Below are positions 17,115 to 25,846 of a stretch of 64,000 bases of DNA, in pieces. Below the pieces are notes generated by a model, which was not told the origin of the DNA, did not search any database, and saw only the letters and a program-made list of their open reading frames with translations. This DNA is from Endozoicomonas montiporae CL-33 (GTDB lineage: Bacteria > Pseudomonadota > Gammaproteobacteria > Pseudomonadales > Endozoicomonadaceae), in the NCBI RefSeq assembly GCF_001583435.1, contig NZ_CP013251.1, forward strand, positions 601,001 through 665,000, written 5' to 3'. Positions within the stretch are counted from its first letter, which is position 1. Each line of letters opens with the position of its first letter. The translations under genes were made by a program, and so were the position numbers.

Positions 17115-18326
17115 ATGGATCGCTCTATGGATAGCTCTATGAATAGCTGGATGGATAAAGAGCTGCAGCAGGATTTGCAGTCGCGCAGGGAAGCTAACCT
17201 GTATCGGTCTCGTAAAACGCTGGAGACGGCTCAAGGACCCGAGGTGGTCATTGATGGAAAACCGTATCTGGCGTTTTGTAATAATGATTACCTCGGGTTA
17301 GCCAACCATCCTGAAGTGGTTGCCCGCCTGAAAAAGGCGACAGCTGACTATGGTGTCGGCGGCGGGGCTTCCCACCTTGTGGTGGGTCATAGTAGAGCTC
17401 ATCATCAACTGGAAGAAGAGCTGGCTGAATTCACCGGAAGAGACCGGGTACTGCTGTTCTCTAACGGCTATATGGCCAACCTCGGTGTGATCTCTGCTCT
17501 GCTAAATAAGCAGGACGCTGTGTTTCAGGATCGCCTGAATCATGCCTCGCTTCTGGATGCCGGTCTTTTGTCGGGCGCCCGTTTTCAGCGTTATTTGCAC
17601 AATGATGTGGACAATCTGACCACCCGACTGGAGCGTTCTGATGCCCGTCGCAAGTTGATTGTGACCGATGGAGTGTTCAGCATGGACGGTGATGTGGCGC
17701 CCTTGCCGGAGCTGGCAGAGCTGGCAAAACAGCAAAACGCCTGGTTAATGGTTGACGATGCCCACGGTTTTGGCTGTTTGGGCAAGATGGGCGGGGGAGT
17801 TGCAGAATACTTTGATCTATCTCAGGATGACTTGCCGGTGCTGGTTGGTACACTGGGCAAGGCCTTTGGTACGGCTGGTGCGTTTGTAGCGGGTAGTGAA
17901 GCGTTAATTGAAACACTTATTCAGTTTTCCCGTACCTATATTTACACCACCTCCATGCCGCCGGCGGTAGCGGCTGCCACCCGAACCAGTCTGAAACTGC
18001 TGCGTGAAGAAACCTGGCGACGTGACCATTTACAGGTGCTGGTTCAGTATTTTCGCCAGGGTTGTGAACAACTGGGGTTGCAGCTGATGGAATCGGCTTC
18101 ACCGATTCAGCCGGTAATGGTCGGCAGTGCCAGCAGTGCGTTGGCGATGAGTAATGCACTGGCTGAACAGGGTATTCTGGTGACTGCCATCCGACCGCCT
18201 ACCGTTCCTGAAGGAACGTCGAGGCTCCGTATTACTTTCAGTGCTGCCCACAGCCGCGAGCATGTGGATCAGTTACTGAGTGCACTTGAGCGCACGGTAA
18301 GTCCGTTGCAGGAGGAAGTGGCATGA
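17115..18326 (+). CDS. bioF: 8-amino-7-oxononanoate synthase
   Basis: This PLP enzyme condenses pimeloyl-ACP/CoA with alanine. The product is 403 residues, with [47 protein letters not shown] and the PLP-lysine motif [15 protein letters not shown]. The N-terminus is odd: a short degenerate repeat (ATGGATNGCTCTATG-like) gives [14 protein letters not shown] with several in-frame ATGs, so the true start may be 17115 to 17151. No clear Shine-Dalgarno sequence is seen. The 3' end overlaps bioH by 4 bp. Confidence 0.96.
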   Translation: MDRSMDSSMNSWMDKELQQDLQSRREANLYRSRKTLETAQGPEVVIDGKPYLAFCNNDYLGLANHPEVVARLKKATADYGVGGGASHLVVGHSRAHHQLEEELAEFTGRDRVLLFSNGYMANLGVISALLNKQDAVFQDRLNHASLLDAGLLSGARFQRYLHNDVDNLTTRLERSDARRKLIVTDGVFSMDGDVAPLPELAELAKQQNAWLMVDDAHGFGCLGKMGGGVAEYFDLSQDDLPVLVGTLGKAFGTAGAFVAGSEALIETLIQFSRTYIYTTSMPPAVAAATRTSLKLLREETWRRDHLQVLVQYFRQGCEQLGLQLMESASPIQPVMVGSASSALAMSNALAEQGILVTAIRPPTVPEGTSRLRITFSAAHSREHVDQLLSALERTVSPLQEEVA

Positions 18327-19069
18327 GTCTGCCCATCGTATTAATCAGTGGCTGGGGCATGCCGGCAACCGTGCTGGAACCACTGGCACAGGAGCTGGAT
18401 GGCGATGGCCGTGCCTGCGTGGTTCAGTTACCGGGGCTGGTGGAAGAACCCGGTGCCCGCTATGGCTGGCAGGAGTTAATGGGTTATCTTGATCTGCACC
18501 TGCTGGAAACGCCGGTGGTACTGGTTGGCTGGTCGCTGGGTGGAACGCTGGCGGCACTCTATGCCAGTCAGAACCCTGACAAGGTAGCTGGTGTGGTGAC
18601 CCTGGGCACAAATCCATGTTTTGTTCGAAATGACGACTGGCCTCAGGCGATGCTGCCCGCCACCTTCTCAAGCTTTTATGCGGGTATGGAAGAAGACCCG
18701 AAAGCGACCATTCAGCAGTTTTCAATGCTGTGTTCCATGGGCAACAGTAATCAGAAAGCATTGATGCGTGAACTGGCAACGTTGACTGAGGATGTTGATC
18801 TGGAACCTGCTATTTTGTTGGGCATGTTGAAATTGCTTGGCGAGAGTAATGTGCGTTCCCAGTTTGCTGATTTGCGTTGTCCGGTCATTCACTGCTTTGG
18901 TCGTCAGGATGCACTGGTGCCTGCTGACGTTGCCCAGCGCATTGAACAGGAATTTCCTGCCCATGCGGTGAATGTGTTCAATGGCGGGCACACGTTCTTT
19001 CTTGATAATGAAACCGGCATTACCCGTCAGGTAGCAGAACTGGTGACCCGTTTATGCACCAGAGGGTAA
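18323..19069 (+). CDS. bioH: Pimeloyl-ACP methyl ester carboxylesterase
   Basis: The 248-residue alpha/beta hydrolase releases pimeloyl-ACP from its methyl ester. It shows the nucleophile elbow [12 protein letters not shown] (Ser71), an acidic residue in FGRQDALVP and the catalytic histidine in FNGGHTFFL. It overlaps bioF (ATGA) and bioC (16 bp), so the three are translationally coupled. It is shorter and more divergent than E. coli BioH, as often found for cluster-encoded BioH. Confidence 0.9.
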   Translation: MSLPIVLISGWGMPATVLEPLAQELDGDGRACVVQLPGLVEEPGARYGWQELMGYLDLHLLETPVVLVGWSLGGTLAALYASQNPDKVAGVVTLGTNPCFVRNDDWPQAMLPATFSSFYAGMEEDPKATIQQFSMLCSMGNSNQKALMRELATLTEDVDLEPAILLGMLKLLGESNVRSQFADLRCPVIHCFGRQDALVPADVAQRIEQEFPAHAVNVFNGGHTFFLDNETGITRQVAELVTRLCTRG

Positions 19070-19875
19070 CGTCATCCGTTGCCGGGGTGTGTCGGCCAGC
19101 TCGTGCAGATAAACGACGCATTGCCGTCAACTTCAGCCGCGCTGCCAAAACCTATGATTATGCGGCAGTCCTTCAGGATCGTGTGGCTGCCAGAGCCATG
19201 CTTGGGTTGCCTGCAGACTGGTTACCTGATTGTGTGTTGGATCTAGGGTCTGGCACCGGTAGCCAGACAACACTGCTGGCAGAGCATTACCCGCAGGCAA
19301 CGGTTCTGGGAATGGATCTTGCGATAGGTATGGCTTCTCATGCCCGATCCAGTTATCCGGAGCTGAACTGGTGTTCTGGTGATATCGAACACTTGCCGTT
19401 TAAAAGCAATGCGCTGGATGTGGTGTTTTCCAGTCTTGCCATTCAGTGGTGCGACCTGAGCAGGGTGCTCGAAGAAGTTTATGACGTATTAAAACCCGGT
19501 GGTGTATTTGTCTTCTCAACACTGGCTGCCGGGACTATGCATGAGCTGAAACAGGCATGGAGCAGCGTTGACCGTCATGTGCATGTGAATACTTTTGATG
19601 CCTTCAGCACGCAAAAGCACTGCGTTCAACAATCTGGTTTTCAGTTGCACTCTTTTAAGCTGCAGACCGAGACCGTTTTCTACCTTACTGCCATGCAGCT
19701 ACTCAGGGATATGAAAGCGCTTGGGGTAAACACGGTGCCGTCGCGTCAGAATGGACTGATGTCCCGCCAGCGAATCTTCAAGTTTCAGCAGGCTTATGAA
19801 ATGTTCCGCACCGATAAAGGATTGCCTCTATCCTATGAAGTCATTTACGGCATACTCCGTAAACCTCAACGTTAA
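19054..19875 (+). CDS. bioC: Malonyl-ACP O-methyltransferase
   Basis: This SAM-dependent methyltransferase masks malonyl-ACP so it can prime pimelate synthesis. The product is 273 residues, with the BioC opening RRIAVNFSRAAKTYDYAAVLQ, SAM motif I VLDLGSGTGSQTTLLAE, GMDLAIGMASHAR and LAIQWCDLSRVLEEVYDVLKPGG. It starts within bioH. The enzyme's product is cleaved by BioH, so their coupling makes functional sense. Confidence 0.94.
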   Translation: MHQRVTSSVAGVCRPARADKRRIAVNFSRAAKTYDYAAVLQDRVAARAMLGLPADWLPDCVLDLGSGTGSQTTLLAEHYPQATVLGMDLAIGMASHARSSYPELNWCSGDIEHLPFKSNALDVVFSSLAIQWCDLSRVLEEVYDVLKPGGVFVFSTLAAGTMHELKQAWSSVDRHVHVNTFDAFSTQKHCVQQSGFQLHSFKLQTETVFYLTAMQLLRDMKALGVNTVPSRQNGLMSRQRIFKFQQAYEMFRTDKGLPLSYEVIYGILRKPQR

Positions 19876-19917
19876 CTGAAACTATAATCAGGCAGATAAG
19901 CCGGAGTATACACACTG

Positions 19918-20601
19918 ATGGCTAACACCTATTTTGTTACCGGAACCGATACCGATGCAGGTAAAACGGTGGTTTCCTGTGGCCTGCTGGAAGCAGCCCG
20001 TCAGAAACAGTTGCAAACCATTGCCCTGAAGCCCATCTCGGCGGGTTGTGAATCCACACCGGAAGGGTTGCGTAATGGTGATGCCGTAAAACTGATGGAA
20101 GCCATGACCATTAAGTTGCCTTATGCCCAGGTTAACCCTGTTGCATTTGAGCCGCCTATTGCGCCTCATATTGCCGCAGAAGAAGAAGGCCGTCGTATTA
20201 CCGTTGACCGGCTCTCGGGTATTTGTCGTGGAGCCCTGATGCGACAGCATGACCTGTCATTGATTGAAGGTGCGGGTGGTTGGCGAGTACCACTGAATAA
20301 CCGTGAAATGCTGTCTGAACTGGCCGTTGAAATGAATACGCCGGTGATACTGGTCGTAGGCATGAAACTGGGCTGCCTGAGCCACGCTTTACTCAGTGTT
20401 GAATCCATTCTGCGAGATGGTTTAACGCTGGCAGGCTGGGTGGCAAACCGTATTGATCCGGATATGAATCATTTTGAAGAAAACGTTCAGACCTTGAAAG
20501 ACAGCATTCCTGCGCCTTGCCTCGGGGTTATTCCATGGCTTGATTCTCTGGATAACGGTTCTGTTGCCGGGCATCTGGATATTCAGCCTCTGCTGAAATA
20601 A
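19918..20601 (+). CDS. bioD: Dethiobiotin synthetase
   Basis: This ATP-dependent carboxylase closes the ureido ring. The product is 227 residues, with the P-loop VTGTDTDAGKTVVSCGLLEAA, LKPISAGCE and IEGAGGWRVPLNN. It is last in the bio cluster, 42 bp after bioC, followed by a hairpin terminator. bioA is not in the window and must be elsewhere if the pathway is complete. Confidence 0.96.
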   Translation: MANTYFVTGTDTDAGKTVVSCGLLEAARQKQLQTIALKPISAGCESTPEGLRNGDAVKLMEAMTIKLPYAQVNPVAFEPPIAPHIAAEEEGRRITVDRLSGICRGALMRQHDLSLIEGAGGWRVPLNNREMLSELAVEMNTPVILVVGMKLGCLSHALLSVESILRDGLTLAGWVANRIDPDMNHFEENVQTLKDSIPAPCLGVIPWLDSLDNGSVAGHLDIQPLLK

Positions 20602-20625
20602 TTGATAGCTATCCTGCCTTCCTCC

Positions 20626-20655
20626 AAAGAAAGGTCTTTTAGAAGATCTTTCTTT
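20626..20655 (+). terminator. Terminator-like hairpin after bioD
   Basis: AAAGAAAGGTCTT pairs with AAGATCTTTCTTT (one G-U) around a 4-base loop, 24 bp after the bioD stop. The A/T-rich lower stem fits a bidirectional terminator. Confidence 0.65.
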
Positions 20656-20765
20656 CTTCAGTAAAAGCCCATCTGATTTCCATCTTTCAGCCGCTCTTTT
20701 GAAGATGTTGCATCTTCACAGCTGTTCACAGCAGTTGACATTGAATTCGTTCATACGTAAGTTTA

Positions 20766-20777
20766 AAACAACTGTTT
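20766..20777 (+). promoter_or_regulatory. PsrA-like operator candidate
   Basis: AAAC-AACT-GTTT lies 55 bp before the acyl-CoA dehydrogenase start. PsrA, a fatty-acid-responsive TetR regulator in pseudomonads and relatives, recognises AAAC-N2-4-GTTT inside a wider dyad, and here outer bases (TT...AA) partly extend it. The call rests on motif resemblance only. Confidence 0.35.
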
Positions 20778-20831
20778 GAATTGCTGCTAAACTAAACCTA
20801 TATAAATAAAAGAACAAGTGAGGTAGTCGCA

Positions 20832-22622
20832 ATGCCGGAATATAAGGCACCTCTGAGAGATATTCGTTTCGTAAGGAACGAGTTGCTGTCATACCCTGAA
20901 CACTACGCCAGTCTGCCGGGTGCAGAAGAAGCTACGCCTGATATGGTGGATGCCATTTTGCAGGAAGGGGCTAAATTCTGTGAGCAGGTATTATCTCCCC
21001 TCAATCAATCAGGTGATCAGGAGGGGTGTACCTGGAGTGAACACGGAGTAAAAACCCCGGCAGGATTCAAAGAGGCTTATCAGCAATATGTTGAAGGTGG
21101 CTGGCCTTCCCTTGCCAGTGATGAAGCCTATGGCGGACAAGGCTTGCCTCACTCACTGGGACTCTCCATCAGCGAGATGGTCGGGCAGTCAAACTGGTCC
21201 TGGGGCATGTATCCGGGGCTGAGCCACGGGGCGATGAGCACCATTGAAGCCCATGGCACGGAAGAACAGAAAGAAACCTACCTTACCAAGCTGGTGACCG
21301 GTGAGTGGACGGGAACCATGTGCCTGACCGAATCCCACTGTGGTACTGACCTTGGCATGCTTCGCACCAAGGCTGAGCCTAATGACGACGGTTCTTACCG
21401 CATTACCGGTACCAAAATATTCATCTCTGCCGGTGAGCACGATATGGCGGAAAATATCGTTCATATTGTTCTTGCCCGCCTGCCAGATGCTCCGGAAGGT
21501 ACCAAGGGTATCTCGTTGTTTATTGTGCCCAAGTACCTGCCTCAGAGCATTGGGGAAAGCAACGGTGTCAGCTGTGGCTCCATCGAACACAAAATGGGTA
21601 TCCACGCGAATGCAACCTGTGTCATGAATTTTGACGAGGCAACCGGCTTTTTGATCGGTCCAGAGAATAAAGGCCTGAACTGCATGTTCACCTTCATGAA
21701 CTTTGCACGTCTGGGCACGGGTTTGCAGGGGCTGGCGCATTCGGAAGTGGCTATGCAGGGCGCATTGAGTTATGCCCGCGAGCGTTTGCAGATGCGTTCA
21801 TTGAGTGGTGTTAAAAATCCGGATGGCCCGGCTGATCCGATTATTGTCCACCCTGATGTCAGAAGGATGCTGCTTACTATTAAAGCCTTTACTGAAGGCA
21901 ACCGGGCTCTGGCTTACTACACAGCCAAGCTGGCAGACCTGATGCACCATCCGGATGAAAGTGTTCGCAGTCAGGCTGATCTGACCATGGGTTTTCTGAC
22001 GCCTATCCTGAAGGCTTTTGTGACAGAGACCGGTTTCGAAGCGGCTAACCTTGGTCTGCAGTGTTACGGCGGACACGGTTACATTGCTGAATGGGGCATG
22101 GAACAGAATGTTCGTGACGCCCGTATCTCCATGCTTTATGAAGGAACGACCGGTATTCAGGCTCTGGATCTGCTGGGTCGCAAAATTCTGCTGACTCAGG
22201 GCGAGTCCATGCGAACTTTCACCAAAGTCGTTCATCGTTTCTGCAAAGATCAGGCTGATAATGAATCGCTGAAAGAGTTTATCGAGCCTCTGGCTGCCCT
22301 CAATAAAGAGTGGGGCGAAATGACCATGCAGATTGGTATGAAGGCCATGCAGAACAAGGATGAGGTGGGTGCTGCGTCGGTCGATTTTCTGATGTATTCC
22401 GGTTATGTCTGTCTGGCTTACTTCTGGGCAGAAATGGCAAAAACGGCTCAGGAAGCACTGGCTGCTGGCTCGACTGAAGAAGGCTTTTACAAGGCCAAGA
22501 TTCAGACCGCACAGTTCTACTATCAGAGATTGTTACCCAGAACCCTGATGCACAAGGCGGCCATTGAGTCGGGTGTCGATAATCTTCTGAGTATTGCGGA
22601 AGAGGACTTCGGAGAAGCCTGA
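20832..22622 (+). CDS. Acyl-CoA dehydrogenase
   Basis: This FAD enzyme for the first step of beta-oxidation has 596 residues, the long subtype with a C-terminal extension. It starts [14 protein letters not shown], typical of the subtype, then [22 protein letters not shown] (FAD/substrate region), [35 protein letters not shown] and [22 protein letters not shown]. The glutamate in [13 protein letters not shown] is the expected catalytic base. It is about 60% similar by eye to the second copy at 23899. Substrate chain length cannot be told. Fatty-acid control is possible (PsrA-like site). Confidence 0.93.
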   Translation: MPEYKAPLRDIRFVRNELLSYPEHYASLPGAEEATPDMVDAILQEGAKFCEQVLSPLNQSGDQEGCTWSEHGVKTPAGFKEAYQQYVEGGWPSLASDEAYGGQGLPHSLGLSISEMVGQSNWSWGMYPGLSHGAMSTIEAHGTEEQKETYLTKLVTGEWTGTMCLTESHCGTDLGMLRTKAEPNDDGSYRITGTKIFISAGEHDMAENIVHIVLARLPDAPEGTKGISLFIVPKYLPQSIGESNGVSCGSIEHKMGIHANATCVMNFDEATGFLIGPENKGLNCMFTFMNFARLGTGLQGLAHSEVAMQGALSYARERLQMRSLSGVKNPDGPADPIIVHPDVRRMLLTIKAFTEGNRALAYYTAKLADLMHHPDESVRSQADLTMGFLTPILKAFVTETGFEAANLGLQCYGGHGYIAEWGMEQNVRDARISMLYEGTTGIQALDLLGRKILLTQGESMRTFTKVVHRFCKDQADNESLKEFIEPLAALNKEWGEMTMQIGMKAMQNKDEVGAASVDFLMYSGYVCLAYFWAEMAKTAQEALAAGSTEEGFYKAKIQTAQFYYQRLLPRTLMHKAAIESGVDNLLSIAEEDFGEA

Positions 22623-22642
22623 TCTTGGGCGTTGTTTGAATG

Positions 22643-22670
22643 AAAGGCCACTGTAGAGTGGCCTTTTTTA
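22643..22670 (+). terminator. Rho-independent terminator
   Basis: A perfect 10-bp stem, AAAGGCCACT / AGTGGCCTTT, with GTAG loop and T-run lies 20 bp after the acyl-CoA dehydrogenase stop. Confidence 0.85.
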
Positions 22671-22692
22671 TGAAGCATTTCTGATCGTGTGC

Positions 22693-22953
22693 TTATGATG
22701 TCTCGTCAAGAATCATAAAGCTCAGCAATGTTGTCGGCAGGGCAATAATGAGCGCTACTGGAAGCACTGGATTAATCAGCATCAAAGAGCAGGCTGCAAT
22801 CCATACATTACGAACCAGCGCTTTTTTGGCCTTGTATTGCCGTGTCAGACGGCGGCGGGAGAAATGCCCGGGATCGGGAAGTTCGTTAGCCTTCAGTGTT
22901 TGCCCAAGGTTGATGTGTAACATTGCTTTTATAAGCGAAAAAAAATAACGCAT
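22693..22953 (-). CDS. Small two-helix membrane protein
   Basis: The 86-residue product has a basic middle (HFSRRRLTRQYKAKKALVRN) followed by two hydrophobic segments, VWIAACSLMLINPVLPVALIIALPTTLLSFMIL, ending DETS. The pattern is like conserved small inner-membrane proteins of related gammaproteobacteria, but no function is known to me. It stands alone, convergent with the acyl-CoA dehydrogenase upstream and divergent from the barrel gene at 23134. An opposite-strand frame over the same DNA looks like a shadow. Confidence 0.6.
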   Translation of the reverse strand: MRYFFSLIKAMLHINLGQTLKANELPDPGHFSRRRLTRQYKAKKALVRNVWIAACSLMLINPVLPVALIIALPTTLLSFMILDETS

Positions 22954-23133
22954 AGCCAGTCCTTTAACCTGCGTACTTACTAACTCTAGCTCAAGTTGAC
23001 CTGATTTTTTATCTTATCTGTATTGGTGCTTTTTTGCACAACTCTAAGCGTTGGTCTATACAATATCATTCCAAAAACGATTTTCTAAATTTCCCGGAGT
23101 CATATCAGCTGCTTTGGCTGTATCAGGCAGACT

Positions 23134-23739
23134 ATGAGCTATTTAACCCAGTTAAAAAAAATAATAGTGGTTTTTGTTCTGGCCACTCCTTTCGTTATGC
23201 CAGAAAGTGTTTTATCGGATGAGCTGCAGGAGACTGAAGGCGTTACCAGCGAGCTTCCTGATCTGTCAGAAAAACCGGTGGACTCCAAAACGACACTCGA
23301 TCTGTCGTTACCCTATAACAGTTTTGATCAAGAAAAAGGCTGGATGAAACAGCTTTGGGGGCGTCCTTTCAGAGATAAGCTGTATCTCGGTATGTGGACC
23401 CTGCATCTGGAATCCGGTGATGATCAGGAAAGCAATAATCAGCTGATCGGTGCCACTTACAAAGGTTATTACGGCGGAACGTTTATCAATACCCACCGTG
23501 ATCGTGTCTGGTCTGGTGGCTGGCAGCGGACTCTGTTTCAGCAAAAATACGGTGAAATCGAGGTGGAAGCGGGTTATCGCGCAGGCATGATGTATGGCTA
23601 TAAACGTTACCTGAAACTGGGTAACTCCCGCTGGTTTCCTCTTTTCCAGGCTCTGCTTGATGTCGAATATAAAAACTTTGGTGTCCAGTTTTCATGGGCA
23701 GGTGTCGTCTTAACCGCAGGGTTTTATTATCGATTCTGA
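23134..23739 (+). CDS. Predicted small outer-membrane beta-barrel protein
   Basis: The 201-residue product has a signal-peptide-like N-terminus (LKKIIVVFVLATPFVMPESVLS). The C-terminal 110 residues alternate as amphipathic strands (KLYLGMWTLHLES, NQLIGATYKGYYGGTFINTH, VQFSWAGVVLTAGFYYRF) and end in Phe, as barrels do. WGRPFRDKLYLGMWT and FINTHRDRVWSGGWQR look like conserved family blocks, but I cannot name the family. PagP-like eight-strand barrels are a possible analogy in size. Confidence 0.65.
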   Translation: MSYLTQLKKIIVVFVLATPFVMPESVLSDELQETEGVTSELPDLSEKPVDSKTTLDLSLPYNSFDQEKGWMKQLWGRPFRDKLYLGMWTLHLESGDDQESNNQLIGATYKGYYGGTFINTHRDRVWSGGWQRTLFQQKYGEIEVEAGYRAGMMYGYKRYLKLGNSRWFPLFQALLDVEYKNFGVQFSWAGVVLTAGFYYRF

Positions 23740-23898
23740 TTTTCGCAGAAATTTGCATGAATTTTCGTGGTTTTCATAGAAAAACCTCAGGTAGAATAGC
23801 GGTCGGTAAACGTATAAACAGAGTCTGAAAACGGGTCAGGCTCTTATACACAACTCAATAACAATAAACCCTATAACAAAAATCAGAGTACCGTCGCT

Positions 23899-25680
23899 AT
23901 GATTGATTATCAGGCTCCCCTGCGTGATATGCGTTTTGTCTTGTATGAAGTGTTTAATGTCGCTGATGACTGGGCTCGTTGGGAATCACTCAGTGAACTG
24001 GTGGATCAGGAAACGGCAGATGCCATTCTGGAAGAAGGCGCCAAGCTGGTGTCGAAAACGCTTTCTCCTCTCTATCGAACCGGTGACGAACAAGGCTGCC
24101 ACTGGCAGGATGGCAAGGTCTCTACACCTTCCGGTTTTAAAGAAGCCTATCAGTTGTATTCCGAAGGTGGCTGGACCGGTCTGAGTGGTAATCCTGAATA
24201 CGGCGGCATGGGCATGCCCAAGTCGCTGGGCGCTCAGTTCGATGAAATGAGCTGTGGTGCCAATCTGGCTCTGATGCTTTACCCGAGCCTCACGTCCGGT
24301 GCCGCTCTGGCTATTGATGCCCATGCTTCTGAAGCCATTAAATCGTTATACCTTCCCAAAATGTATTCCGGAGAGTGGGCGGGAACGATGTGTCTGACCG
24401 AGCCCCATTCCGGAACAGATCTGGGTATTATTCGTACCAAGGCAATTCCTGAAGACGATGGCAGTTACAGCCTGACCGGAACAAAAATATTCATTACCGG
24501 CGGTGAGCATGACTTATCTGACAATATTGTTCATCTGGTGCTTGCGAAGCTACCGGGTGCCCCCGCTGGTCCAAAAGGTATTTCCCTGTTTCTGGTTCCT
24601 AAGGTTCTTGTGAACGACGATGGTTCGCTTACGGAACCCAACAGTGTCAGCTGTGGCTCTATTGAGCACAAGATGGGAATCAAAGGTGCATCAACCTGTG
24701 TGATGAACTTTGACGGTGCTAAAGGTTACCTTGTGGGCGACCTGAATAAAGGTTTGAACTGTATGTTCACCATGATGAATTACGAGCGGCTGTTTGTCGG
24801 TATTCAGGGGTTGGGCAGTGCCGAGCGTTCCTATCAGAATGCGCTGGCGTATGCCAAAGATCGTTTGCAGGGACGTGCCGCTACTGGTGTAGCGTATCCG
24901 GACAAGGAAGCAGACCCGTTGATGGTTCATGGTGATATTCGCCGAACGCTGATGAACATAAAAGCGTTGAACGAAGGCGGCAGGGCATTCTCAACGTTTG
25001 TGGGACAGCAGCTGGATAAGGCTAAATTCGGTGAAGCGTATGAGAAGCAGAAAGCGGCAGGTCTGGTCGCACTACTCACACCGGTGGCCAAAGCCTTCTT
25101 TACGGATATGGGGCTGGAGTGTTGTGTTGCAGGTCAGCAGGTACTGGGTGGTCATGGTTATATTGCTGAATGGGGGCAGGAACAGCTGGTTCGCGACGTA
25201 CGAATTACGCAGATTTATGAAGGCACTAATGGCATCCAGTCGTTGGATTTACTGGGCAGAAAAATAGCGGCGAATGAAGGTGCTTATTTCAGGTTGTTTG
25301 CCGATGAAGTCCGGGTATTTATTGGTAATGCTGAAAATAGTGAGTTTGCTCCTGCATTATCCAAGGCTCTGGATGAACTGGAGCAGGCGACAGAAGCACT
25401 GCTTAAGCAGACAGCGGATGACCCAAATACCATTAACGCTGCTTGCGTTGAATACCTTCAGGGGTTTGCTTATGTCGCTTACGGGTGGGTGTGGGCGCAA
25501 ATGGCGGAAGTGGCTAAAGCGCAGTTAGACAGTGGTACTGATGATCAGGACTTCTATCAGGCAAAAGTAACAACAGCCCGTTATTTTTATAAACGACAGC
25601 TACCTAAAGGTTCAGCGTTGCTGAAGGCTGCTGTATCCGGGGCTGAAGAGTTGTATGGCCTGAGCAATGAGCAATTTTGA
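23899..25680 (+). CDS. Acyl-CoA dehydrogenase
   Basis: The 593-residue FAD-dependent enzyme is of the same long subtype as the gene at 20832. It has [97 protein letters not shown] and IYEGTNGIQSLDL (catalytic Glu region). The pair most likely arose by duplication and may split chain-length range. It ends 138 bp before a strong terminator that separates it from the convergent sensor kinase. Confidence 0.93.
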   Translation: MIDYQAPLRDMRFVLYEVFNVADDWARWESLSELVDQETADAILEEGAKLVSKTLSPLYRTGDEQGCHWQDGKVSTPSGFKEAYQLYSEGGWTGLSGNPEYGGMGMPKSLGAQFDEMSCGANLALMLYPSLTSGAALAIDAHASEAIKSLYLPKMYSGEWAGTMCLTEPHSGTDLGIIRTKAIPEDDGSYSLTGTKIFITGGEHDLSDNIVHLVLAKLPGAPAGPKGISLFLVPKVLVNDDGSLTEPNSVSCGSIEHKMGIKGASTCVMNFDGAKGYLVGDLNKGLNCMFTMMNYERLFVGIQGLGSAERSYQNALAYAKDRLQGRAATGVAYPDKEADPLMVHGDIRRTLMNIKALNEGGRAFSTFVGQQLDKAKFGEAYEKQKAAGLVALLTPVAKAFFTDMGLECCVAGQQVLGGHGYIAEWGQEQLVRDVRITQIYEGTNGIQSLDLLGRKIAANEGAYFRLFADEVRVFIGNAENSEFAPALSKALDELEQATEALLKQTADDPNTINAACVEYLQGFAYVAYGWVWAQMAEVAKAQLDSGTDDQDFYQAKVTTARYFYKRQLPKGSALLKAAVSGAEELYGLSNEQF

Positions 25681-25817
25681 TTTGATCCGGATTGGCTGAT
25701 CGATCAGCTTTGAGTCTATAGTTAAATAACTGGATGAGTAATATCTACAAGGATTGTAGAGGCAAGGACGCACAAGAAAAAGGCAGGATGCCGAAAGGAG
25801 TACATCCAGTGCACTTC

Positions 25818-25846
25818 AACCCCGTTTAATGCGGGGTTTTCTTTTT
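25818..25846. terminator. Terminator between convergent genes
   Basis: AACCCCG-TTTAATG-CGGGGTT is followed by TTCTTTTT. It serves the acyl-CoA dehydrogenase transcript, and its distal part touches the stop codon of the convergent histidine kinase. Confidence 0.85.
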
